A stretch of DNA of 64,000 nucleotides. Origin: Acephala macrosclerotiorum. Lineage: Eukaryota; Ascomycota; Leotiomycetes; Helotiales; Mollisiaceae. Of this stretch, positions 33,780 through 45,584 are shown in pieces. The notes under the pieces were generated by a model. That model did not search any database, was not told the DNA's origin, and saw only the letters and a program-made list of their open reading frames with translations. The stretch is from positions 551,863 through 615,862 of the forward strand of contig MU119210.1 in assembly GCA_014904845.1 (NCBI GenBank), given 5' to 3'. How positions within the stretch are numbered: the stretch's first letter is position 1; each line of letters starts with the position of its first letter. The position numbers and the translations under genes were made by a program.

Positions 33780-34043
33780 TGTTATTCGCGACATTCGCAA
33801 GCCCTGGTCCTCGTGTCTGGTTTGCTTTGTTGCTCCTCCGAGATGAGAAGGTGGTAGTCGTCCCAGATGGTGCCAGCGTTGAAACTCTGTGCGTCTCTCT
33901 GTATTTCGAAGTTACTCTGTAGCCGGGAAACCGTGTGAACATACGAATACCAATTGCATTAGTAGTTGTTCGTTGGTGTATGGTAAAGAAGGTGCGTTAC
34001 AAGCCAGTATCAGTCGTTAAATTCTCCTTCGTACGTCTGACCC

Positions 34044-35450
34044 TCAGTAAAATCTCCACTGCCCTTCGTCACGAAGCTCTGTATATTGCCTTCCCCAGGG
34101 CACCTCACCCCTCATTACGAAACCGTGGATGTCGCTTTCCATGTGCGCAATCTCTTTCTTATGCTTATCGATCTGCTGTTGGTACAGATCAAGCATGGCA
34201 CGTTGGCCATCGATGAGAGCATCTCTGCTGTCAGATTGGACAGTGATCTCCTTTTCCATTTGCTTCTCCAGCAGATAGAGTCTATCCTCCGAGATTGCAA
34301 GTGCGAACTCCAATCCCTCGTTCTTCTCAGAGATGAGACTATTTGCCTCACGGAGTTCCTCAATTTCGGCTTTCTGTATCTCGATCACAGCGTGTTGCCC
34401 CTCGATGAGATCCTCTCTAGTCTCGGATCCGACAAGGGTCTCGGGCTCAAGCTCAATGTCCTGCGCCAAGTTATGGCGTTCGGAATCTGAGGCGGCAAAT
34501 TTGGCCTCGAGTTCCTCGATGCGTGCAGCCATTTGCTTGCTTTCCTGCTCGTGTCTCTCGCGCCAGACCGCTTCCAGACTAACCAGCAGTTCTTGCTGGG
34601 TGTGAAGCATCTTAAGAGCACTGACCTTCTCTTTGAGGACTTCATTTTGAGCCTCGAGGGAGTCCTTCTCCTCCTTCAGCTGATCGTATTGCTCGTCGAG
34701 TTCGTTGTAGTCTCTTCTCAGCTTGTCGCATTCATGCTTTTCCTCTGCATGTTCCGCACGTTCTTTAAGCAATCTGGCTTGGAGGCAACTGACTCGGGTC
34801 TGGAGCAGGTTGCTGACTTCACATGTCCTGGCCTCGGTCTTTTCCAATGCCTCGCCGAGCTGCTTGTTCTTAGCTTGGAAATCTTCCTTTCGCATGCGAT
34901 AGAGGTTGTTGTCGTTTTGCTTCGAAAGCTTGAGTGCTTCGACTTGTTCTCTGAGACTTTCATTCTCGCGTTGGTACTTCTTGGTCGCTTCGTGATCTTT
35001 GTTGAGTTTTCTCGAGACCTCGGCGTGCTTCTGTTTCCAGGTAGGATCTCGACGACCCTTTTGAGAATTCTCTTTCTTGTGCTTAGCAATGATAGCCTTG
35101 AGTTCGGCGATTTGCTTGTGTTTCTCAGCAAGCTCATGGTCTTGCTTTCCGAGCTCCTGGCGTTGGTGACGAACTTCGGAGCAAAGCTCTCCCGTGATGG
35201 AGCCCAAGCTGCAAGTGAGTTTGTTCAGTTCCTCATTGGACATTCCTTTGGTGGAGTCGAGGCTGGCGGTCTCGAGATCTTCGGCGGTGGAGAAAATAGA
35301 TGAAAGAAGTTCATCTTGTCGAGCAATTGATGCAGCTTGCTTGGCTAACTCTCCAGTCATGGTGATGTTGTTGGTGATTGTGGATTGGACGTTGACTTGG
35401 ACGTTGGTGTTGGCGGTAGTTTGAGCCTTGGTGTCGTTGTGCGCGGCCAT
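34044..35450 (-). CDS. Long coiled-coil protein, unknown function
   Basis: 468 aa, intronless. Residues 1-40 are polar (TTANTNVQVNVQSTITNNIT). From about 85 to 445 the protein is almost continuous heptad-type coiled coil rich in Glu/Lys/Gln (KQDHELAEKHKQIAELKAII, LDEQYDQLKEEKDSLEAQNE), and it ends with a short aromatic tail. Within the last third a short motif recurs: SETREDLIEGQHAVIEIQKA and SDSRDALIDGQRAMLDLYQQ. No enzymatic or membrane motif is visible. A structural or scaffolding role is the most one can infer. Confidence 0.65.
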   Translation of the reverse strand: MAAHNDTKAQTTANTNVQVNVQSTITNNITMTGELAKQAASIARQDELLSSIFSTAEDLETASLDSTKGMSNEELNKLTCSLGSITGELCSEVRHQRQELGKQDHELAEKHKQIAELKAIIAKHKKENSQKGRRDPTWKQKHAEVSRKLNKDHEATKKYQRENESLREQVEALKLSKQNDNNLYRMRKEDFQAKNKQLGEALEKTEARTCEVSNLLQTRVSCLQARLLKERAEHAEEKHECDKLRRDYNELDEQYDQLKEEKDSLEAQNEVLKEKVSALKMLHTQQELLVSLEAVWRERHEQESKQMAARIEELEAKFAASDSERHNLAQDIELEPETLVGSETREDLIEGQHAVIEIQKAEIEELREANSLISEKNEGLEFALAISEDRLYLLEKQMEKEITVQSDSRDALIDGQRAMLDLYQQQIDKHKKEIAHMESDIHGFVMRGEVPWGRQYTELRDEGQWRFY

Positions 35451-36692
35451 TGTGATTTGATTTGTTGGAAGTACAGTGGAATAACTTGGAATGACTGAGT
35501 GAGTTGCGGTAGAATTGAGGCTCCGGTCAACTGATTTGTAGGTAGTGGAGTCGCTAAGTCCCTGAGTACCGAAGTTGTTATGTGTAGCGAGGCTGCGGAA
35601 TGTACTAAGATTTGTATCGACTTGGTGCTTTTGCTAGTAGGGAGGTGGTTGGTGTGTGCGTCGAGGCTAGTACCCAGACTGAGTGTAGACGTAGGTAGTG
35701 GGATCTAGCCCAGAAATGTATTTCGGATTCTGGAGATAGTATTCTCAAGATGCCAACTGATTGTTGGGTGAATCGGGAGAAAGAAGGTTGTAAGAAGGAT
35801 TGTCAAAAGATGACTGTGGTGTTGTTATTGTCGCGAAGTGGTTGTTGTTGTCTGTCGGTCGGTTCTATAAACCAAGAAGTGAACTTATAAGTGTGCTGAG
35901 ATCGTGGTATTGTAGGACGAAGAAAGAAGCCTCGGAATTGCAATGGGAGCTTTTCCTATGTACTCGGGCCTGTACAGTTCAGATCAAAATACAGTTAGTG
36001 CTGGCGCCAGGGGGAGTCATTCAGTCGAGATCAGTATGCCCGTCAGAATTTTGCTACTCTAAAGGAATCACTTGATGCGAAATGAGTCAATTTTGAGATC
36101 GCTACTCCTTTTTTGGTTATCAATCCACCATTTTCACCTATCTCGAAGCTGAGAAATAATCTTTTTCGGGAGTTAGAGCACTGTTGGGAGGGTTCGACCT
36201 TGAGGCTCGGCGGAAACCAGTGCTAGCCTGAACTCAAATTCAGCCTTCCATCAGAATACATACGCCCCATCCTACCATGGTGATCGGTCAAAGAAGGAAA
36301 TCACACTTATTCTCCTTGTATATGACGTCTATTCCGAGGCCGTAAGATGTCGCACACTCGGCGGACGCTGAACCCAAGAACTGCCTCCCTTGTATTTAAG
36401 AAATGACACATCGATGAGTTTGAAAACTCAAGATTAAGGGTATCTGCAGTGCCTGCTGGAAGGTATTGGTGGAGTACCTCACCTAGCACTACTAAGCCGC
36501 GTCGCTGGAAGAAATGTCGCTCTATCTGACTGTGCACTGCCATGATCACGTGTCGCCACCTTCTGAGCGGCCTTTCATGATCGCAGGCCGTGTTGCCCTT
36601 TAGCTGGTTGAGAGAAAGATCGGTATCCGAGGGTAAATCGGTCGCATTTTCCACAATATCTCAGTCAATTATGATAATGTTACCTGCACGAT
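35451..36692. other. Intergenic, no supportable gene
   Basis: 1.2 kb with the promoter of the coiled-coil gene at its left edge. The 115-codon minus frame at 36307-36654 has no motif. Confidence 0.4.
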
Positions 36693-37133
36693 ATGATGTT
36701 TGAAGATTGGGGATGCGTTGAGAGATGGGTGGAGCTGGAGCAGGACCTGCTCGACGATCTTGAAGTCTTCGTTATTCCAACAACTCTAACGCTGTCGAAA
36801 TTCATTAGTCGTCACTTTCCGGATGCTCTTGCCATATCTTTTAGACTTTTATCAGCCATCGTATTGTTGTGGAGTTTTAGGGAAATGCCATGGAGGAATA
36901 CAGGTAATGTTTGGCGCCTTTGCCAGACGGGATTTTGCTGACGGATATGGCTTTCAGATATTATAATGGCCCACTTCATGTACCACAGCAGAAAAGTGTC
37001 GAGGCGTCGAGATCAGCAACGGTCGATGGCGAGTACAGCTTTCTTCAGCAGCCATCTAAGGAAGTCAACGAATTATTCTAGATCGACAGCTCAGCGACCG
37101 GATCTCAACAATGCGCCTGTATCGGCAAAATAA
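36693..37133 (+). CDS. Predicted small protein with one hydrophobic segment
   Basis: Model: exon 36693-36903, a 54-nt intron with GTAATG donor, GCTGAC branch and TTTCAG acceptor, then exon 36958-37133, giving 128 aa. Exon 1 is acidic and then hydrophobic (AISFRLLSAIVLLWSF). Exon 2 is basic and Ser-rich (YHSRKVSRRRDQQRS). The splice extends the frame by 58 codons, more than expected by chance, but I recognise no family. It may be a genuine membrane-anchored orphan or a chance frame. Confidence 0.35.
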
Positions 37134-37992
37134 TTTGTAGGAAATCATAAACTGAGCATAGAGGCTACGTTGAGCATGTTCAAGGCATATTTTCGACTTG
37201 CCTAGATATCAATAGTATATGCCTGAAGTTCGGGAAAGATCCAGGACTCCGGTCAAACATCGAGCGCACAAAATACTACGATCTTCAAGACAGTTATTCA
37301 AAAAGATACTACTCGGGGATTGTTGGATTCATGAATTCGCCTGAGAGGCAGTCATCGCTCGACAATATCGAGTACTTACTGTACTTTGCAGACGCGATGG
37401 ACGCATTGATTGAGGATGGATGAGGCTTTGCGCCGGCAAATTCCCGAATAGCCCTTGGGCATTGAGTGAGCGAGTCTGGCGTTCGCAGCATTTGTGGGTT
37501 CAGGTCAAGGTGTCAGTGGAGGCTTGGGGGGCACTAGTGCTCTTCAATCAAATTTCAATGTTTCGATATGATTTCGGACGCTCGTTTCTGCCATATTACG
37601 TCATCTGCAGACCCACGAAAGATTGTTTTGGAAAGAGCGGAATGTGCAGTGTTCGAGTTTGTGAGGCATGTACTGACAACCCCCTTTTCATAAGCGAGGC
37701 CGCGATTCAGTCTAGACACCGATTGGTAATTCCGGTACGCCTAACAATTTCGACTTCGGTTGGAAGTTGCGTAGACAACTCACGGTGGCAGATTCCTGAC
37801 GCTCAGGCCAATAGGACGCGTGACCATTTTTAGCTGCAAGGCCCGCAGTCCTTCGACACAGCGATTATGCAATGAAGATCACAGCATCGTAGATTTAAAG
37901 GCGTGTCTGCCCCGACTATTATTCTATTCAACTCAAGTCAATCCCTCAGGAACCAATCTTACTTGCAAGACAAAATTTATACATTCAAAGTA
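37134..37992. other. Intergenic with one unproven frame
   Basis: An ATG frame at 37420-37833 (137 codons) contains several Cys but shows no domain or splice signal, and I do not call it. The rest shows nothing. Confidence 0.35.
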
Positions 37993-38270
37993 ATGTCGCA
38001 TTGCGCGGTTTCGACTTGCTATGAGGATGCCTACTCCAGTGGAGACTATTGCATCAAGCGTACGTCCTCCACGGGGACTTTCCAGTCCTCTACTGAAATC
38101 TTAAACTCACTGCTCCAGATACCTGCAACTACGGCGACTGCTTGAATGTTCAGTACAAGAACATTGACACCAACATCCAATACAGCCATTATACGAATCA
38201 ACTAATTAAGCGCTACCTTTCTCTCTCTCTCCCTCTCTCTCTCATTTTCTACACAAATTCGGCACTATAA
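37993..38270 (+). CDS. Small Cys-rich (possible zinc-chelating) protein
   Basis: Exons 37993-38059 and 38119-38270, joined across a 59-nt intron (GTACGT ... CTCCAG), give 72 aa. The spliced reading has C-x4-C near the start, then GDYCIKHTCNYGDC. This resembles the repeated YCxxHTCxxxxC unit of fungal small Cys-rich proteins thought to bind zinc; that resemblance is from memory. Only one full unit is present, so the protein may be a remnant of a longer gene. The C-terminus is formed by translation through a CT microsatellite (Leu-Ser repeats), which suggests frame decay. No signal peptide is visible. Confidence 0.4.
38221..38245. repeat. CT microsatellite
   Basis: A run of CT units interrupted once by CC. 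It overlaps the last codons of the small Cys-rich gene. Confidence 0.8.
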
Positions 38271-38523
38271 CAAAACAAGCTTTGCTCGTTTGCGATCGCA
38301 ATTAGTGATTTAATGGTCTTTGTAGCTTGAGGGCTGTCTGGTTTCGATCTTGCGTTGCAAGTCGCCGTGTAATAGCAGGCCACGAGTGGGTCAAAGAAAC
38401 GCCCTCGGTTACTCTGCCTCGAACGAGGAACTTGCTTTGTACGAGGAGTCGTCTCTTTCCATCTTCTCCTTTGCTCTCTCTTCATCGTCCCGAAATCTCT
38501 TCTCATGCCGCTCCTCAAGCTTT

Positions 38524-39609
38524 TCATCGGGCGTTCTCTCCCGAGGCCGTTTTCCGTACCCAAGGCTTTGAATGTCTACTCCAACCAGTCTTCTCCTGCC
38601 TTACAACTGCTCTTTTCACAGCACGATCCAGAAACTCGCACAACATCTGCGCGGAGATAGAGATGGGTTCTTGTAGTGGTCCGTGTGTTTGGGCAAAGGC
38701 TTTAGTTGCGAAGTGCTGTAATTGGAGATCGATATTTGCAGATTCGTTCGGGTTTCCCTTCTCGTCGCGGAAGCTCTAGTTAATCATATTAGTACAGTAC
38801 ATTGAAAAGCATCTACCGTTAAGAATGAGATACCTGATCCGCAACTACCTGTACAGCGACCAATTCGTCCTCTCCAACGGTATTGCGAACGATCCGTGGT
38901 TCCCATATAGACAACGTTGCCTTGGTCTCCTTATACTCCAAATTTATGCCAATGGCCGCACGGATATCCCCATCGGATCCAAGAATGTATTCATCAGCCA
39001 AATATGGCAAGTCCTTCGCCTTCTGCGAGTATGCTACCTCAAGAACGACCCCTGGGTAGTTGGCCTCTGAATGTCGAAATTGGCCATCGGGATCATGGCT
39101 ACCGAACTGCGATTCTTCAAAGTCGATAGTAGCTGATCCATCAGACTCTACCTCTTTTGCGAACTCCGCGGATTGGCCGTCGCCGCTGGATATAGATCTT
39201 AATTGGTGTTGTAATTCTTCAGTGACGCTCTTGATAACTGATTCGTGTATTGGTGTGGGCATTCGAAGGATAAATCTGCTAGTAGAGGGGAAGTAGTCGT
39301 ATCTAGGAATCAACATTAATATAATTTTAGCTAGGAGATGCGCTGCTCATACCGGAGCTTGTACCTCACAAAACCCCACAAAGACTTGTCGCCGTCGCCT
39401 TGAAGGCGCTGCAGCAGATCATTATATCCCTCCGGTTCTAGAGTATACTCAGACCAGCACCTTATTGAGGTGTTTCCCGCTTTTCGGTTCTTGATTTCCT
39501 CGAGGATGGGCAATGCCGAAAGCCTACACTTCTCATCGGTCGGAGGTGGGGTCAATGGAGGGCTGGTGAAGCTTTCGGGAGGCGTTGTGTGCAGACGTTG
39601 GATACTCAT
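38524..39609 (-). CDS. Uma2-like / PD-(D/E)XK nuclease-fold fungal protein
   Basis: Exons 39353-39609, 38834-39302 and 38524-38775 give 325 aa. Introns are 50 nt (GTATGA ... TCCTAG) and 58 nt (GTATCT ... AACTAG). An N-terminal Pro/Thr-rich stretch is followed by WSEYTLEPEGYNDLLQRL, LWGFVRYKLRYDYFPSTSRF and VLEVAYSQKAKDLPYLADEY. After these come YILGSDGDIRAAIGINLEY and LSIWEPRIV. This set defines a family expanded in Leotiomycetes and other fungi and resembles Uma2-type restriction-endonuclease folds, with acidic residues in QFRHSEANYPGVVLEV as candidate catalytic residues. Function is unknown. The start is placed at MSIQRL because the upstream frame is AT-biased. Confidence 0.65.
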
Positions 39610-40036
39610 AGTATAGTGGCCATGGAAGAAATGTAAGATGAAGGATAAAGTTACAAATGCAACGTTATGGTTGCAATAGATCGTGTTTTGATGGTTGACG
39701 GGCTGATAGTGAGTGCGTTGATGGTTGGCGTGTTGTCGCGTTGTCACGTTGGAAATGGGGGGTAACCGTATCGCAAAAACGGCACCCCGTCAAAATTAGA
39801 ACGGCGAGCAATTCCCTGATGGTTTTTTTTTATATTCATATATTATATTAAAATTATAATTTTATAATAAAAATAAAAAACATTACTAATTTTGATATAA
39901 AAAATGAAAATATATTATTTTATATAAAAAATAAAGCATGGAAATCGTGTCCTAGGCCCCAAGAGGCATAATCAAATTCCCGTTACAGTATTATGTTTTC
40001 CTGAGCAACTCCATGCAGAAGCTAGCCTTGGGCAGG
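39610..40036. other. Intergenic with AT-rich patch
   Basis: Positions about 39825-39945 are almost pure A/T, sharply different from both sides, like a short mutated repeat remnant. No gene seen. Confidence 0.5.
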
Positions 40037-41957
40037 TCATTGATTTACGAAATCCTGCGCATCCAAGGAGTTCACCCATTGCAGGTAATCCAGGTCGAAA
40101 TCATTCTCCATCGACAACAATGTAAGGTTCACCGGGCTATTTGAGAGATGATTCGTTTGGTCGCTGTCGAATTGGCTTTGCGATGATGGATCCCGGTCGG
40201 AAGACTGTGCATCTGGAGAATTCAGATTGATAGCTGTCATCGCTCGTCAGTGAGAGACGGAAGAAAGTCTATAGCAAAATATTCTCACACTCTACGATTA
40301 TCTTGTGGCGCGATTCAGCCCCTTTCCAGCTCTTTCCAAGGCCATTAAGCCATCTAGCGCAGAGGTCCAGCTGTAGTTGAATTTCACTATTTTCGCAACC
40401 AGTCTGCTGCCAACGGCGTAGGAGTATATTTGCTGCGACGAAAATTGGAAAAATAAGATCGCACGGTAGGCCCTGGATGAATTGAGTGTACATTTGAATT
40501 GTGGAGCAGATTCTGCTCGCAGCGTAGAAGCATATCTCGTTAGGGTCGTTCTGAGAAGACAAGACACCGTCCTCTGTGCTGTTTGGCTGCCAACTGTCGA
40601 TGAAGGGTCGATGCAGTAAGATGGTCGTTGCCCACATGAAGACATAATTGGTTACTGTGACAGGTACGGACAATGAACTCCCGGTGATGTCGAGTTTCAA
40701 GGGAGAATTATCCATTGCGAGCTCATACGCATGAAGCTCCGCCCAAAGCTTGAGTCTCGTTTCTTCGCCAGCTTGACGATCGTCTCGAATTTTTTGCCTA
40801 GCTGCAATGCCGTATATTTGCCTCGAAACACTTTCCATTATCATAGCAATGCGTATCGAAGTATGGAAAGCAGAAATGGTCCGAAGTTTCAGTGGCTGTC
40901 GTCTTGTGTTATTCATGGTAATACCTGCGTTCGGGCTTTCTGAGTAGAATTCGAACTCATCAGATTCGTCTACCAACGGGAAAGGAGTGTCTGCTTCTTC
41001 AGCTCGGAGTAGTATAGGATGGCTCATCTCGCATGACAGCATCTTCTCCAATGTATAAATAGTCCACCACAGCCGTGACTTGATTTGAGCTTCAACGTGG
41101 TTATCCAAATCTGACCTCCGATGGAGTGATTGATCGATTGCCATATATGATGCAGACGCGCACAAGGATCCTGCTTGAGAAAATGACCCGATACTGTGTT
41201 GTTGCAAGGCTAAAATTGTAAAGACCTGACAATGGAGTATCGAAGGTTGAAGTTCCAGTATCGACTTGGACTTTTGATTTTGTTCAGGGGTCTGTCTCAG
41301 AATTCCCAAAGCATAATCAAAGTAATGCTGAGCCTTTTCGTGCTTGGACAAGCGGTCATCGTCTATATCTTGAATCAAAACGGCAAGAGATAGAATTGCA
41401 TATACTAGCGGTGACGCTAGAGATTCTAGCAGCTGGGTGTGATCCAATGAGTTATAGAGAGGTTTGTAAAGTACCGGCCAAATTGGGTGAATGCATCGGA
41501 AATATGCCTGGAACAGTCGACTTGAAATATGAAAAGGGACGCTGAGCGTTGGACTTTGGGCAAACCCTGGGACATTGTTTGGAAATTTTTCATTGGATGC
41601 TTCCGAAAATTGAGAAGACGAAGCCTGGAAAAGATTTTGCGGAGAAACAGGATTAGATTCAATAAGCGATGACCGGTTCGGAAGCCTGTGGCAATGAGCT
41701 GAGTGCCGTCGAATCCTCCTCGATACCATCGAATATCATGAAGGCTTACTTCTTGTTCCGTTTTGATATTCCGTAATTGCACTGAACACTGTCCGCGGAA
41801 CAGCGGCCACACCTAGGTACATCGCCATCGCACTGCCCCGTGTCAGCTTGGGATCGTTTGGCTTCTGAGGGTCAGGACCTACCTTGACCTTACGATTACC
41901 GCATGGGATACATGCCTGCGCTATGCGCTTTCTTTTCGGATGCGAATCGCTGGGCAT
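40037..41957 (-). CDS. Zn2Cys6 fungal transcription factor
   Basis: Exons 41883-41957, 41750-41832, 40289-41685 and 40037-40233 give 583 aa with introns of 50, 64 and 55 nt. The binuclear cluster is completed only by splicing: Cys16, 19, 26, 33, 36 and 43, spacing CX2CX6CX6CX2CX6C, preceded by a basic PKRKR. Then comes a middle homology (fungal_trans) region, with FQAYFRCIHPIWPVLYKPL, HCQVFTILALQQHSIGSFSQ and SRLWWTIYTLEKMLSCEMS. The last intron has a CTGAC branch and leads to an acidic C-terminus (FDLDYLQWVNSLDAQDF), a possible activation domain. It is divergent from the amine oxidase, with a dead Tc1 element between them, so local control of that oxidase is an inference. Confidence 0.82.
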
Positions 41958-42026
41958 CGTTAGGAGCGTTTGTTTCTTTGCAAGAGGAGATCCGACGGCT
42001 GTGGGTAATTTTCTCGGTTACTCGGT

Positions 42027-43411
42027 TACAGTTAGCGCCAAAAAATATTCGCTAAAATCGCGTAAAAGCGCGTTTTGGACGCGTTCCCCTCCATCCTTCC
42101 TTTATAAACAACCACATTATGCCTCCTCAACGCACTCCTCTACGCTCCACCTCTGGGAATTCAAGAAAAAGTCCAGAACTCACTCCATATCAAAAAAGTC
42201 AAATCTCTGGGACTAAGACTGCAGACTCTACACCTACAGAAATATCACGTGAATATGAGCTGCCATATTCCACTATCACCTCCACCCTTAAAGTCCAAAA
42301 TCAACGCACAGAAGGGGCCTCTTTGCCAAGACCTGGAAGGCACGTTTGTTATACACCATCAGAAGAACGCAAAGTGCTAAGGCATGTGAGAGCAAACTCA
42401 AGGCAGACTTATGCAAAGCTCATAAAAGCTTGTAGTCTCTCTTACCATAAGAATACTGTCAAAGCCATCCTCAAGAAACATAGCATCCAGAATTGGATAG
42501 CTAAACGCCGTTTTTACCTTACACCAGCACATGCAGCCCAGAGGCTTACTTGAGCCCTTAAATTTAAAGGCAGGAATGCAGAAGAATGAAGTATAATCAT
42601 GTGGAGTGATGAGTGTTCTGTGGAGAAAGGCACGGGCCAGAGGAGGGAATAGTGCTTCCGCACGCCTTTACAAAAATGGTACCCAGAAATAGTCCAAACC
42701 TACTCAACTAGTAAGACTATGAAAATTATAGTCTGAAGATGCTTTTGGAATACTAAGAAGTCTAATCTCTATATCATGAATAGGGATTTTGAGAGTAAGA
42801 AGCATGGGTATTCTGCCAACTCATATATTGAGATCTTAGACGCAGAACTAGAGCCACAGCATGCAAACTTGGAGCCAGGCTATGAGTTTATGCAAGACAA
42901 TGCTTCTATCCACACAGCTCATAAAATTAGAGACTGGTTTGCAGACCATGGGATCACACAGCTCATGAATTGGCCCCCTTACTCCCCTGACCTCAATCCT
43001 ATTGAGCACGTCTGGCATAAGCTGAAATGCATAGTTAATGAGATGTTTCCAGAGCTTCTTACAGATAAATCTAAGAGTGAGCATGCAAAACAAAGACTGG
43101 AATCATGTTTACAAGCAGCCTGGGACTGTTTACTCCAAAGCTTGTTTGACAATTTATACTAGAGTATGCCAGACAGAATAGAGACTGTAATCCAGGCAAA
43201 AGGATGGCATACTAAATACTGAGCTCAGTTTGTAGTGCAATCACAATGTAATTTAATCATTTTGTAGCCTAGCTTTAGGCCTTTTTAATGCTTCAATCAG
43301 AACTTGATTTGGACGGATAATGGTAGAGTTATTGTCAAATGAAGGGGGGAGGGTAAATGGTGGGGTGCGGGGTAAAAATGCAGTAGCGAATAATTTTTGT
43401 TTAGTACTGTA
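42027..43411 (+). mobile_element. Tc1/mariner DNA transposon, inactive
   Basis: The element is bounded by TA dinucleotides and imperfect terminal inverted repeats: both ends read TACAGT from outside in, then after a variable gap AAAAA and ATTCGCTA (left 42027-42054, right 43384-43411). It is about 1.4 kb and contains one broken transposase gene. Its left end is only 70 bp upstream of the start codon of the Zn2Cys6 gene, so it sits in that gene's promoter. Confidence 0.8.
42119..43162 (+). pseudogene. Tc1/mariner transposase pseudogene
   Basis: A single reading frame runs from MPPQRTPLRS to FDNLY but is interrupted by four in-frame stops (three TGA, one TAG) between about 42552 and 42736. The first 140 codons are the helix-turn-helix DNA-binding part. 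The catalytic DDE triad is still visible: WSDECSVEKGTG, then QDNASIHTAHK, then WPPYSPDLNPIEHVWHKLK, with 35 residues between the second Asp and the Glu by my count. All four stops fall where related transposases, as I remember them, have tryptophan, so each is explained by one G-to-A change in TGG. The gene cannot encode an active enzyme. Confidence 0.85.

Positions 43412-45584
<2,173 letters not shown>

Noticed and set aside
34533..35303. 256-codon plus-strand Leu/Val-rich frame that looks like a membrane protein
   Set aside because: It is the antisense of the coiled-coil gene; Glu/Lys codons read as Leu/Phe on the other strand.
37420..37833. 137-codon Cys-containing frame
   Set aside because: No family pattern or splice signals; frames of this length are expected by chance in this composition.
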